This document shows, piece by piece, positions 23,086-32,151 of a DNA stretch of 64,000 nucleotides (within the stretch, counting starts at the first letter, position 1; each line of letters starts with the position of its first letter). A model generated the notes under the pieces. The model did not search any database. It was not told where the DNA came from and worked only from the letters and a program-made list of their open reading frames with translations. Source of the stretch: Burkholderiales bacterium (GTDB lineage Bacteria; Pseudomonadota; Gammaproteobacteria; Burkholderiales; WYBJ01); contig JALHQN010000001.1 of NCBI GenBank assembly GCA_022841915.1, positions 310,001-374,000 on the forward strand. Direction: 5' to 3'. A program made the position numbers and the translations under genes.

Positions 23086-24072
23086 TCAGTCCAGCTTGAC
23101 GCCCACCGTGCGAATGATCTTGCCCCAGCGATCGGCCTCGGCGCGCCAGAACTTCTGGAAATCTTCCGCCGAGCCGCCGATCGGGATGGCGCCGAGCGAC
23201 GAGAGCTTGTCCTTGGTCTCCGGTGCCTGGATGCTCTTCACCAGCAGCTCGTTCAGACGCATGACGATGGGTTTGGGGGTAGCGGCCGGGACGACGACGC
23301 CATACCAGTTGTCCGCCTGCACTTGCGGGTATCCCGCCTCGGCCATGGTCATGAGTTCGGGCAGTACCGAAGAACGCTTATCCGTAGCGATGGCGAGCGC
23401 CCGCAGCTTTCCGGCACGGATGTGCGGGAGCAAGACCGGGATATCGAGGAAGGTGAGTTCCACCTGACCGCCGAGCAGATCGGTGACGGCCGGTGCCGCC
23501 CCCTTGTAGGGCACGTGGGTCATCTTGATGACCGCCGCCATGTTGAGGGACTCGGCAGCCAGATGCGGCATCCCGCCCGCGCCTGCTGACGCGTAGTTCA
23601 ACTTGCCTGATCGCGTCTTGGCGAGAGCCACCAATTCCTTCACGGTCTTGACCGGCAGCGAGGGATGCACCACCAGCAGTTCCGGCACGCCGACGGCCAG
23701 CGTCACGGGCGCGAATTCCTTGAAGGTGTCGACGGGCACTTTCGCATAGAGATGCTGGTGAAAGGCAAGCACTCCGGCATTGGCGAGGTAGAGCGAATGG
23801 CCATCGGCCGCAGCGCGTGCCACGTTCTCGGCTGCGATCATCCCGCCGGCGCCGGCACGGTTCTCCACCACCACCGGCTGACCGCCTAGTTCCGCGAGCT
23901 TGTGTCCGATCGTCCGCGAAAAAAAATCCGCCGGACCGCCTGCCGGGAAACCGTTCACGAAACGTATCGGCTTGCTCGGAAAGGTCTGCGCGCTCGCAAC
24001 GCCGGACAGGCACGACACCACCATGCCGACCACGAAAGCTCGCGTGCCTGCGAGACGTGCAGATCGACTCAT
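23086..24072 (-). CDS. Bug/TctC-type periplasmic solute receptor
   Basis: 328 residues with a signal peptide ending SGVASAQ. Family marks are FPSKPIRFVNGFPAGGPADF, VVVENRAGAGGMIAAENVA, HVPYKGAAPAVTDLLGGQ and VVPAATPKPIVMRLNE. The start at 24072 has a strong GGAGGAG site; the longer frame upstream has none. It is not obviously linked to a transporter or regulator; it is divergent from an isoaspartyl-peptidase gene 133 bases away, which might hint at an amino-acid-related ligand but this is only inference. Confidence 0.91.
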   Translation of the reverse strand: MSRSARLAGTRAFVVGMVVSCLSGVASAQTFPSKPIRFVNGFPAGGPADFFSRTIGHKLAELGGQPVVVENRAGAGGMIAAENVARAAADGHSLYLANAGVLAFHQHLYAKVPVDTFKEFAPVTLAVGVPELLVVHPSLPVKTVKELVALAKTRSGKLNYASAGAGGMPHLAAESLNMAAVIKMTHVPYKGAAPAVTDLLGGQVELTFLDIPVLLPHIRAGKLRALAIATDKRSSVLPELMTMAEAGYPQVQADNWYGVVVPAATPKPIVMRLNELLVKSIQAPETKDKLSSLGAIPIGGSAEDFQKFWRAEADRWGKIIRTVGVKLD

Positions 24073-24205
24073 GCTTTTCTCCTCCAACAATGCGGCCAAA
24101 CGAACGCGACCGACTATAGCATGCGCTCGCGCGAGCGCTTCGGGCATCGACGCTCGTCCCTTATTCGGGCATCATCGATCGCCGTCGCGCAACGCAGAGA
24201 GCCGC

Positions 24206-25135
24206 ATGCCTCATCCAGTCATCGCCATCCACGCGGGCGCCGGCGCAATTGCGCGGGCAGAACTGTCCGCCGGGCGCGAGTTCGAAATTCGTGCAGCCCT
24301 CGAGGCTGCGCTCGAGGCCGGCTGGAAGGTGTTGGATGCCGATGGCGCCAGCCTGGACGCGGTGGAACAAGCCGTGCGCGTGCTCGAAGACTGCCCGCTG
24401 TTCAATGCCGGTTGCGGCGCAGTGTTCAACGCAGAAGCCGAGATCGAACTCGACGCCTGCATCATGGCTGGCAACGGCCTGCGGGCGGGCGCGGTGGCGG
24501 GCCTGCGCACCGTGCGCAATCCGGTGAGCCTCGCGCGGGCAGTGATGGAACACACCCCGCATGTTCTGCTTGCTGGCGCAGGCGCGGAGGCGTTCGCTCG
24601 TTCGCGCGGCTTGGAACCTGTGCCGCCGATCTACTTCCAGACCATCGAACGACGCCAGGCGCTGGCACGCGTCCGCGCCGGCGCAGCGACGGCAGACAAG
24701 GACAGGCATGGCACCGTGGGTGCGGTCGCCTTGGACTGGGCTGGCGATCTCGCCGCGGCCACATCCACCGGCGGCATGACCAACAAGCGACAAGGACGCA
24801 TCGGCGACTCCCCTATCGTCGGAGCAGGCACGTATGCCGACCAGCGTGTCGCCGTATCGTGCACGGGGGACGGGGAAGTGTTCCTGCGCTGCAATGCTGC
24901 GTTTCGCGTCTCGGCACTGATGGAACTGGCGGGCACCACGGCGACCCAAGCCGCCCGCCGCACGCTGGCGCTGGTGAAACGCCTGGGCGGCAGCGGCGGG
25001 ATGATCGCGATCGACAAATCGGGGGCCGTCACGATGCCCTTCAACAGCGAGGGCATGTATCGCGGCATCAGGCGCAGCAACAGTTCGGTGCGCACGGGCA
25101 TCTATCGCGAGGATACCCAGCGGCGCCTGCCTTGA
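24206..25135 (+). CDS. iaaA: Isoaspartyl peptidase / type 2 L-asparaginase
   Basis: 309 residues of the plant-type asparaginase family (N-terminal nucleophile hydrolase), made as a proenzyme that cuts itself before the nucleophilic Thr. Seen: the N-terminal VIAIHAGAGAI, LFNAGCGAVFNAEAEIELDA, the cleavage motif DRHGTVGAVALD (Thr begins the beta chain), STGGMTNKRQGRIGDSPIVG and SCTGDGE, which line the active site. Breaks isoaspartyl dipeptides and asparagine. Divergent from the Bug receptor. No strong ribosome-binding site, but the ATG at 24206 matches the family start. Confidence 0.92.
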   Translation: MPHPVIAIHAGAGAIARAELSAGREFEIRAALEAALEAGWKVLDADGASLDAVEQAVRVLEDCPLFNAGCGAVFNAEAEIELDACIMAGNGLRAGAVAGLRTVRNPVSLARAVMEHTPHVLLAGAGAEAFARSRGLEPVPPIYFQTIERRQALARVRAGAATADKDRHGTVGAVALDWAGDLAAATSTGGMTNKRQGRIGDSPIVGAGTYADQRVAVSCTGDGEVFLRCNAAFRVSALMELAGTTATQAARRTLALVKRLGGSGGMIAIDKSGAVTMPFNSEGMYRGIRRSNSSVRTGIYREDTQRRLP

Positions 25136-25207
25136 AGCGACCGACGTGCAGTTCGACGCTTGTCGAGCCGACGCAACGCGCGTACGCACCCATGCGAGAG
25201 GTACGCT

Positions 25208-26302
25208 CTACGGCATGACGATGCGAGCGAATTCCGGACGCGCTTGCGACAATCGCTTCCATACCGGATCGGCGGCTGCGGGCGCAACCGCGCTCAAGTC
25301 GGCGCGCACGGTTTTCAGATCGTCGTCGTCGTAGCCGCCCTCGCGGCCGATGACCACCTGCCCCAGCGCAAGCGCAAGTTCCGTAAGCCCGGCCTGACGC
25401 AAGCCCGCAGCCAGATTGCGCAGAACATCGTCGCGAGTCTCGGCCTGGGTGTCTCGCGCGACGATGTCCCAGAGCGGACGTATCGTCTTGCCGAGCACCA
25501 GCAGCACGTCCGCATCCCCCGTCTCGTCGCCCTGGTAGGCACGAATCATCAACGGATCGTGCCGGCGCGCCCGCGCGTAAGCGGCTCGGGTCTCGGCGGA
25601 CGGCGCAAGTTCGGAATGGATGCTCAGACGGCTGCGTGGCGGCGCACTGCGCCCCCTCGAGACGTACTGCTGCGCAAGCATGGCGAGGGCCGACTCGTAG
25701 TGAGCCAGAGCGTTCGCGGGCCAAGCGTCGAGAGCCGTACGCAAACGCGCGAGCGCAGCGGCCGGTGACCCCTCGTCATGCAGCTTCGCTGCTTCGGCGA
25801 CGTTCAGGGCGCCAGCGTTGATCGTCCGCTGCGCATGCATCAACAGCTCGTTCATGGCCTCGAGCAAGCCCTTGTCGATCTGCACCGTCTGACGCGCGAT
25901 CAACAGCACGTAGGCGGCACGACTCGCCTCGCCGCCGGCGAGCAACAGCGCCCCGTGCAGCAGCATGGTGCCCGGATCTCCCGGCGTCATCTCGAAGTAG
26001 GCGCGCCAGAAGGCCGGATTGCGAACGACGAGCCGATCGACGTCGAGCTTGGGCAAAGGGGCCGCCGCCGATCGCTTGCCCAGCGTGCCGCCGGCCGCAC
26101 GATAGTCCTTGAGCCATGCGTGAATACCCGGAAAACGTTTCGGATCGGCAGCGGCCATGCCTTGGGCAAGAATGCCCGCCGTATCCCATCCCGCGCGCTG
26201 AGCTTCCTGGAGCGGCGCAAGCGCCGGGACGGTTGCTGCCGCCCAGGAGAGATTCGCCGGGCTCGCCAGCAAAAATAGCAAGAAAAGTGCGATGAAACGC
26301 AA
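25208..26302 (-). CDS. Exported helical-repeat protein of unknown function
   Basis: 364 residues. Start is a TTG at 26302 with GGAG 5-6 bases upstream; no in-frame ATG gives a signal peptide. The N-terminus is a signal peptide (RFIALFLLFLLASPANLSWA). The remainder is Ala-rich and helical, with TPR-like spacing in GSPAAALARLRTALDAWPANALAHYESALAML and in the middle segment on lost or kept cargo (GALLLAGGEASRAAYVLLIA). No catalytic residues are visible. Divergent from the PP2C gene. I do not recognise a named family. Confidence 0.75.
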   Translation of the reverse strand: MRFIALFLLFLLASPANLSWAAATVPALAPLQEAQRAGWDTAGILAQGMAAADPKRFPGIHAWLKDYRAAGGTLGKRSAAAPLPKLDVDRLVVRNPAFWRAYFEMTPGDPGTMLLHGALLLAGGEASRAAYVLLIARQTVQIDKGLLEAMNELLMHAQRTINAGALNVAEAAKLHDEGSPAAALARLRTALDAWPANALAHYESALAMLAQQYVSRGRSAPPRSRLSIHSELAPSAETRAAYARARRHDPLMIRAYQGDETGDADVLLVLGKTIRPLWDIVARDTQAETRDDVLRNLAAGLRQAGLTELALALGQVVIGREGGYDDDDLKTVRADLSAVAPAAADPVWKRLSQARPEFARIVMP

Positions 26303-26435
26303 ATCGATCTCCGCATGACCGGTGTAACGACACCCTGCACGGCATGATCCTGGGACACCGACGAACCGTCAATGGCCGTGCGAATGCGCGCACCAGCTAA
26401 TGCATGCACGGTAGAATGACGACGATGGTGATCCG

Positions 26436-27224
26436 ATGACCTCTTCGCAATCCTTGTGCATGCGCATCGCCGCACTGACGCATGTCGGCTTGCGTCGGCA
26501 ACGCAATGAAGATTGCATCGCCGTCGGTCGGCAGAGCATCCACGAGCCGCTGGCCGATCCTTGGCTCACGAGCCAGCCCCTCGACACGCCCTTCGCATGC
26601 CTGGTCGCCGACGGCATGGGTGGCCATCCCGCGGGCGATGTCGCCAGCCGATTCGTCATCGAGCATCTGAGCAATCGATTGAACGCGCGGACGACCGACG
26701 CAGCCGGCCTCGTCGAGGCCATACGCGATGCGAATCGATCGCTGTTCTCCGAGATGGAACGTATACCCGCGTTGTACGGCATGGGAACGACGATCGCGGG
26801 GCTCGTCGCGCACCCGGCGGGCCTGTACGCGTTCACCGTCGGCGACAGCCGGGTGTACCGGCGCAGGAACAGCAGAATCGAGCAAGTGGGGCACGACGAT
26901 ACCGTGCAAATCTGCGCGCCCCCGTTCTCCGGTCGCAAGGCGTCCCGGGTTCTCAGTCAGTGCCTGGGCGGTTTTTCCGGCGCCGAGCAGATCGAGCCGC
27001 ACATCACGCAACTGCCGCTGGAAGCGGGGGCCGAGTTCCTGATCTGCAGCGACGGCCTGCACGACATGCTGAGCGACCCGGAGATCGAACGCTGCATCGA
27101 TGCCGATCAGGCCGCGACCGTGATGGCATTGTTCGAGCACGCGATGAGGGCGGGCGGCATCGACAACATCTCCATCATTCATGCGCGTATCGAGTCCGAC
27201 ACCGAAGTCGACGCCGATGCATGA
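26436..27224 (+). CDS. PP2C-family serine/threonine protein phosphatase
   Basis: 262 residues. All metal-binding motifs of PPM/PP2C enzymes are present: RNED (23-26), DGMGG (59-63), GTT (117-119), VGDSRVY (135-141), SDGLHD (205-210) and the final GGIDNISII. Dephosphorylates Ser/Thr-phosphorylated proteins in the cytosol; such proteins often partner a Hanks-type kinase or a type VI secretion locus, but none is in this window. A TAGAAT at 26412-26417 could be its -10. Confidence 0.92.
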   Translation: MTSSQSLCMRIAALTHVGLRRQRNEDCIAVGRQSIHEPLADPWLTSQPLDTPFACLVADGMGGHPAGDVASRFVIEHLSNRLNARTTDAAGLVEAIRDANRSLFSEMERIPALYGMGTTIAGLVAHPAGLYAFTVGDSRVYRRRNSRIEQVGHDDTVQICAPPFSGRKASRVLSQCLGGFSGAEQIEPHITQLPLEAGAEFLICSDGLHDMLSDPEIERCIDADQAATVMALFEHAMRAGGIDNISIIHARIESDTEVDADA

Positions 27225-27248
27225 CGGACGCCGACTTGGCAGGGACGA

Positions 27249-27878
27249 TCAGGCGGTCACCGCCGGATTCAGCGCGTAGACCCCGGTGAGCGACGCCGAC
27301 GCGAGCACGTGCCCTTGCATGGCGCGGAGCACGTCCGATGCCTTGAAACTGCCCTGCACCGGGCATTTGTCGACATCCAGAGCGTAAAGCGTGAAAACGT
27401 AGTGGTGGGTGATGCTGTCGTTCCATGGCGGGCACGGGCCGTCGTAGCCGAAATAATCTCCCCCCATGTCCTGATCACCCGCGAACCATGCGGAATAGTC
27501 GTTGACGCCTTGGCGGGTTCCACGCGGGCCGGATGGGCCACCCTTGCCCTTGGGCGTCACCTCGCTCGAGAACTCGCCCTTCTTGATCGGCCCGGATGTC
27601 GGGTCGATGTCGACGACGATCCAGTGGTAGAAATCCATACGGGGCAGATCTGGCGGAATGGTGCGCCCTTCGCGGTTGACGTCGTCGGGCTTGCTCGGCA
27701 CGTCACGATCGTGACAAATGAGCACCAGCGAGCGCGTGCCGACGGGCAGCTCGGACCAGGCGAAATCAGGATTGAGATTCTGCGACAACGCGACATGCAT
27801 CGCATCGTCCGGCGCACAAAACGCACACTCGACCGGGATCTTCTCGTTGTCTGCGAAACATGAACTGGCGAGCTTCAT
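27249..27878 (-). CDS. YbhB/YbcL-type PEBP family protein
   Basis: 209 residues, phosphatidylethanolamine-binding/Raf-kinase-inhibitor-like fold. Marks: NPDFAWSELPVGTRSLVLI, the CHDRDVPSKPDDVNREGRT and DFYHWIVVDI pocket segments, YDGPCPPWNDSITHHYVF, and GHVLASASLTGVY at the end. AGGAG lies 6 bases upstream of the ATG. No signal peptide, so cytosolic. The role of bacterial homologues is poorly known. Convergent with the PP2C gene, only 24 bases apart. Confidence 0.92.
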   Translation of the reverse strand: MKLASSCFADNEKIPVECAFCAPDDAMHVALSQNLNPDFAWSELPVGTRSLVLICHDRDVPSKPDDVNREGRTIPPDLPRMDFYHWIVVDIDPTSGPIKKGEFSSEVTPKGKGGPSGPRGTRQGVNDYSAWFAGDQDMGGDYFGYDGPCPPWNDSITHHYVFTLYALDVDKCPVQGSFKASDVLRAMQGHVLASASLTGVYALNPAVTA

Positions 27879-28030
27879 CGGTCTCTCCTGGGTGAGCTGT
27901 ACGGTCTGCGACGGGTCGCACGCGGTTTCGAGAGCGCTGGGCCAGAAGAAAGCCGCCGGCAGCGAGCCGCAGCACCGTGCCGCCGGCGAATTATAGCAAC
28001 GCGCTCGCGCTTCCCGGCCCGGGAGGCGCC

Positions 28031-29113
28031 TCAGTGCGCCGATAGGCGCATCCCCCGCTCCTGCAACTTCGCCAGCTGCTCGTGCCGTTCCGATTTGGAC
28101 AACGAAGCCATCTGTCGCACCTCTTGGTAGAAGCGCGGGAGCTCGTAGCCGACGTTCTCGAGCATCGCCTGAAACGCGGGGACGAGTTGCGTGTAGACCG
28201 CGATCGACGCCAGGCTCGCATTGTTCGCCCCCGGACCCAACCAGCGATCGTAGCCCCGGAACCCGCCCCAGGATTGCTTGAGCGCATCGTACTCTTCGTG
28301 CAGCTCACCGAAGAGCCGCTGCTTGCCGGCCGCCATTTGCTCGGCCGGCAAGCCCGAGGCGTAGTGTTGCTCCAGGCGAGCTCGATACTTCAGCGCAAGG
28401 CCATGGAACTGCGTGCGCCGTTGCTGGGCCTTGTGGAAGGCTTGCAACTCCGCGGGCGACCCATGCCGCTCCATCCAGCGACGCACACCTTCGCGCTCCA
28501 CCGTCACGGCGAAGGATTCGTTGAAGACGGTGTCGCCCGAGACATAGACCGCCTGGTGCGCCAGTTCGTGAAAGATCAGGCGCGCAAGCTCGCTCGGCGG
28601 ATAGTGCACGAAGGTATTGAGGATCGGGTCGCGCAGATAGCCGAGCGTCGAGTAGGCCGGCACACCGCCCAGAAAGACATCGTCGCCCCCTCGCCTGATC
28701 CCTGCCGCGTACGCCTCGGCTCGCGCCTGGGAGAAGAATCCCTTGTAGACGACGCACCCGGCAATCGGAAAGCACCACTGGCGCGGCTGGACCGAAAACG
28801 GCTCGGTGGCGAAGATGTTCCAGACGACGTACTGGCGCTTCAGATCCGCATAGCCCCGGTAACTCTTGTTGTCGGGCAGACCGAGTTCCCGGCTCGCGAA
28901 CTCGCGGATCCGGCTGGCGTTCTGTAGCTTGTCCTTGATCGCCAAGGGCACCTCGGGATCGGCGATCACCGCCTCGATCGGTCGCGTGGCATGCCACAGC
29001 TGCGCTTGCCCGTGCACCGCTTGAGCGTAGTAACCCATGGTTTCGCAGCCGCTCAGCGAGGCACCCGCCGCGGCGACTGCGACGCACAGCATCCAACGTC
29101 TTCGCAGCCCCAT
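28031..29113 (-). CDS. Lipoprotein zinc aminopeptidase (DUF2265-type)
   Basis: 360 residues. A lipoprotein signal ends in LSGC (Cys23), so it is membrane-anchored. Zinc-peptidase motif HELAHQ (182-187) with a downstream Glu in FNESFAV as third ligand; the segment FPIAGCVVYKGFF is typical of the predicted-aminopeptidase family PF10023. Start at 29113 chosen because AAGGA lies 8 bases before it; an in-frame ATG at 29122 is too close to that site. The alpha/beta hydrolase gene lies upstream on the same strand with a 38-base gap, probably cotranscribed. Confidence 0.88.
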   Translation of the reverse strand: MGLRRRWMLCVAVAAAGASLSGCETMGYYAQAVHGQAQLWHATRPIEAVIADPEVPLAIKDKLQNASRIREFASRELGLPDNKSYRGYADLKRQYVVWNIFATEPFSVQPRQWCFPIAGCVVYKGFFSQARAEAYAAGIRRGGDDVFLGGVPAYSTLGYLRDPILNTFVHYPPSELARLIFHELAHQAVYVSGDTVFNESFAVTVEREGVRRWMERHGSPAELQAFHKAQQRRTQFHGLALKYRARLEQHYASGLPAEQMAAGKQRLFGELHEEYDALKQSWGGFRGYDRWLGPGANNASLASIAVYTQLVPAFQAMLENVGYELPRFYQEVRQMASLSKSERHEQLAKLQERGMRLSAH

Positions 29114-29151
29114 CAGAGCCATCCTTGTTCATTGCGCAAACGCGCGTCGTC

Positions 29152-29823
29152 TCAGCCTGCCGTCTCGGCACCGGGCGCAGACGCATCGAACGCGCCTGTC
29201 CGAAGAAAGCGATCGACCAGGCCGGCGACGGTCTTCGAGACGAGCATGCCGGCGTGGCTCACGCGCACTTCGGCACAGGCGCTCATTCCCTCGACGCGAG
29301 TCTCGGCCACTCGAATCACGCCATCGTGCGGCGGCGGCATGCGCGGCGCCACGATTCTGCCCAGTCCGACCGCCATCGTACCCGCGATGACGCCCAAGGC
29401 AACCCCTGCGGGCGCTGCCGGCTTCTGTGCCTCCAGCCATTGGGGCACCATCCGCCCCAGCATGCAGCGTCCACCGGGCCAGCGGACCAGTGCGCGGGCC
29501 GCATAGCTCTCCTGCGCGGGACTCCCCACCATGACGATGCTGCGAACGCGCGGCAGGCGACGGCTGGCAGTGGCATGCAATGCAAGCACCCCGCCCAGGC
29601 TATGCCCGACCAGATGGATGGGCTCATCGCCGCCGAGACCGCGCACGAAAGCTGCGAACCGGTCCGCGTTGCTCTCCAGGTCGCGCCGGAAAGACGCGTA
29701 GCCGAAGCGCAAGCAGCGATGGCCCGCGGCGCCCAGTCTCCAGGCGAGCGGCAGCATGACCCAAGCCGGCATCCAGAGACCGGGGATGAGAATGACTGTG
29801 TGATCAAAGGAAGGCTTGATCAT
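29152..29823 (-). CDS. Alpha/beta-hydrolase, lipase/esterase-like
   Basis: 223 residues. HTVILIPGLWMPAWVML holds the oxyanion region and HLVGHSLGGVLAL the Ser nucleophile elbow; a late His lies in VRVSHAGMLVSK. No signal peptide. Start set at the ATG at 29823 with GAGG upstream rather than at the TTG three codons earlier. Resembles PGAP1/lipase-type short hydrolases; the substrate is not predictable. Likely cotranscribed with the downstream aminopeptidase gene. Confidence 0.82.
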   Translation of the reverse strand: MIKPSFDHTVILIPGLWMPAWVMLPLAWRLGAAGHRCLRFGYASFRRDLESNADRFAAFVRGLGGDEPIHLVGHSLGGVLALHATASRRLPRVRSIVMVGSPAQESYAARALVRWPGGRCMLGRMVPQWLEAQKPAAPAGVALGVIAGTMAVGLGRIVAPRMPPPHDGVIRVAETRVEGMSACAEVRVSHAGMLVSKTVAGLVDRFLRTGAFDASAPGAETAG

Positions 29824-29832
29824 GTACCTCAA

Positions 29833-30156
29833 CCTCGCCTGGACGACATCATTCGAACCGCCACCATCCCGTCAATGCGCAATTCACGCGAAGTCTCCGC
29901 CACCGCATCGCCATCAAGACGCCACCCCCATGAGCGGTGCCGATCCAATCCCCGTGAGCGGCCATGCGCTGTCGCAAGCGACTCATCCCTTCGGGCAAAG
30001 CGCCTGCAGGAAGATTTCAATCCGAATGTCATCCGCCATTCGGCCGATATCTCCGACTTGTCTTTCCAGAGACAATCCAGGTACCCGAGGAAGTGCTGCT
30101 GCAACTGATCGCAGATCGAGATTCTGCCGCGTAATGCGCATCCGTCGCGAGGACAT
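29833..30156. other. Gene-free stretch between divergent genes
   Basis: About 320 bases between the hydrolase (minus) and the membrane protein (plus). Frames here are short or antisense to neighbours. I see no clear hairpin, RNA gene or operator; presumably it holds the two promoters. Confidence 0.5.
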
Positions 30157-30843
30157 ATGCCGACCGAACCAATTGCGGGACCGATAGGGCTACTCTTCTT
30201 CATGTTCTTTCTGGTGGCGATTGCGACAGAAGCCTTGCTGGAGCTTCTTCGCCGACCGCTCGAACGATTGAAGATCACACCGCCCAAACCCAAGATGAGC
30301 CTCGACGACGCACTCAAACTGAGCGAGGAGTTCGTGCCGCAAGGATATCGCACCATCGCCAAATTGGAAGCGGTCAAGGCATTCCTGGACAACTCGACCA
30401 AAGCACTGAAAAGCAAACAGTCTTCGATCGACGCTCTGATCGCGGAACTACGCAATGCGCCAGTCGCTGCCCAGCACGGTATCTCGGCCGAATCGATGAT
30501 TCGCCTGTTCGCAGACATCAATGAGTCTCTGAACGAAAGCGAGAACAGTCGCATCAGGATACTTCGTTTCGTCTCGTTCCTCGTGGCGCTCGGAATATGT
30601 ATAGCGACCGGAACCGATGTTTTCGGGGTGCTCGCCCAGGCAGAACCCGCTTTGACCGAGGCCCTCTTGCCCCACCTCATCGACGAGAACACGAAAAGCG
30701 TCGACACATGGGCCCGTTGGCTCGGAACCGTCCTGACAGCTGCCGCAGCCTCCAGCGGCAGTTCCTACTGGCACGATCAACTCGACAAGGTCAGGAAGCT
30801 CAAGCAAGCCGAGACATCGATCCGACAGTTCGCGCAACGCTAA
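30157..30843 (+). CDS. Membrane protein of unknown function
   Basis: 228 residues. One hydrophobic segment near the N-terminus (GLLFFMFFLVAIATEALLE), a hydrophilic helical middle (about 50-145, rich in Lys/Glu/Ser), a second hydrophobic pair (FVSFLVALGICIATG and WLGTVLTAAAASSG), and the SSGSSYWHDQLDKVRKLK tail. Two or three membrane spans with a likely coiled cytosolic or periplasmic domain. I do not recognise a family. The preceding 324 bases hold no gene and probably its promoter. Confidence 0.7.
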   Translation: MPTEPIAGPIGLLFFMFFLVAIATEALLELLRRPLERLKITPPKPKMSLDDALKLSEEFVPQGYRTIAKLEAVKAFLDNSTKALKSKQSSIDALIAELRNAPVAAQHGISAESMIRLFADINESLNESENSRIRILRFVSFLVALGICIATGTDVFGVLAQAEPALTEALLPHLIDENTKSVDTWARWLGTVLTAAAASSGSSYWHDQLDKVRKLKQAETSIRQFAQR

Positions 30844-30944
30844 CCTGTCGGAAGACCGGCCGCTGCATCGAGCAGCAAGATCGCACGCCGCCAACACTGA
30901 GACATCCCTCGACCCGCCCACCCGCGGCTTTCGGCATGCGTGGC

Positions 30945-31271
30945 TCAGGCGGCGACAGCATCCGATCGGGCCTGAGTCGCCGGGACGGGCGTGGTCTGGC
31001 CGGTCACACTCGCTGTGCGAACCAAGCCCAGTGCGAATGCCAGGGCAACCGCCTGCAGACGGGTGTCCACGTTCAGGCTTTGGCGGATGCCCGCCACATG
31101 ACTTTTTACTGTCGCATCGGTCACACCGAGCCGCCGCGCGATAGCCTTGTTCGACAAGCCTTCGCAGAGGAGCAGCAAGACTTCTCGCTGCCGACGTGTC
31201 AAGACGATCCGATAACCTTGGCTGGAAGCATCCCGTCGATCGCACCAGACGTACTGCCAAATTTGCTTCAT
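30945..31271 (-). CDS. Small LuxR-type HTH regulator
   Basis: 108 residues, essentially only a DNA-binding domain: RIVLTRRQREVLLLLCEGLS, NKAIARRLGVTDATVKSHVA and QAVALAFALGL form the four-helix GerE/LuxR domain at about 22-84. There is no receiver or autoinducer domain, so it belongs with single-domain GerE-like regulators. Start at 31271 has a GGGGG stretch upstream; the open frame beyond it shows no domain. Transcribed divergently from the oxygenase-Bug pair and could control it. Confidence 0.8.
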   Translation of the reverse strand: MKQIWQYVWCDRRDASSQGYRIVLTRRQREVLLLLCEGLSNKAIARRLGVTDATVKSHVAGIRQSLNVDTRLQAVALAFALGLVRTASVTGQTTPVPATQARSDAVAA

Positions 31272-31497
31272 GATCTTGCCCCCGCATGACATCTCGTTCG
31301 GGCAGGACCCCAGAGGCACTGCCCACCTGCACGTGGCGCCGCATTCCAGCCGCATGCTTGGACACCAGGATAGTTCTCCGAGAATGCCTCGTATGTGTCG
31401 TTCGACACTCGCGGCGGCACAGCGCGCCAGCCGAGACGCTTCTATCGCCGACGCCATCGTCGTACACTTCACGGGCCCATCTTCTCGGAGTTAGCCC

Positions 31498-32151
31498 GTG
31501 GCGAACGCATCGGAGCCGTGCAGCACCCCGGCCGGGTCAACCTCGGCCGAACTGCTGTTCGCCACGCCGATGTTCTCGAGGCAATTGAGCGGCACCGAGG
31601 CCGTCAATGCTCACTTGAGCAAGCTGTTCCTGGCGCGAGAGCGCAGCGAGGACCGCGACCCGCGAGGCTACTCCAACGTAGGCGGTTGGCATTCACCGAT
31701 CGACCTGCAGGAATCCTGGGACCATCACGTGAGGTGGGTCCTGGAACGCTGCAGGGAACTCGCTGAAGAAGCCACATGCCAGGTGCTTGGCGTTGGTGCC
31801 GGTCAACGCCTACCCAGGTTTTCCTTGTCCGCTTGGGCGAATGTAAGCCGGGAAGGAGACTACAATGTCCCCCATGTCCACGAGATGACTTGGGCGGCCG
31901 TCTACTACGTGTCGGTGCCGGCCCAATGCATCGAGACAGGCACCGGGGCGCTGGAACTGCTCGATCCTCGGTCCCCCGCTTCGATCCCCGACCTGCCCAG
32001 CGACTTCTTTGCCACGCGAAGAACCATTGTCCCCAAGCCCGGCATGATCGTTCTCTTTCCCGGAGCGCTGATGCACTTCGTACATCCCTTCCGCGGTCCG
32101 GGAGAACGGATTTCGGTCGCCTGCGATATCGGGATCAGAACCTTAGAATGA
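31498..32151 (+). CDS. Putative 2-oxoglutarate/Fe(II) oxygenase, TIGR02466 family
   Basis: 217 residues, GTG start with CGGAG about 7 bases upstream. The double-stranded beta-helix pattern is seen as YNVPHVHEMTWAAVYYVS (first His), GALELLDPR, and MIVLFPGALMHFVHPFRG (distal His) followed by RISVACDIGI (the Arg for 2-oxoglutarate). Such proteins hydroxylate unknown substrates. Its TGA overlaps the ATG of a Bug receptor (ATGA), an unusual pairing of a cytosolic oxygenase with a periplasmic binding protein. Confidence 0.8.
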   Translation: MANASEPCSTPAGSTSAELLFATPMFSRQLSGTEAVNAHLSKLFLARERSEDRDPRGYSNVGGWHSPIDLQESWDHHVRWVLERCRELAEEATCQVLGVGAGQRLPRFSLSAWANVSREGDYNVPHVHEMTWAAVYYVSVPAQCIETGTGALELLDPRSPASIPDLPSDFFATRRTIVPKPGMIVLFPGALMHFVHPFRGPGERISVACDIGIRTLE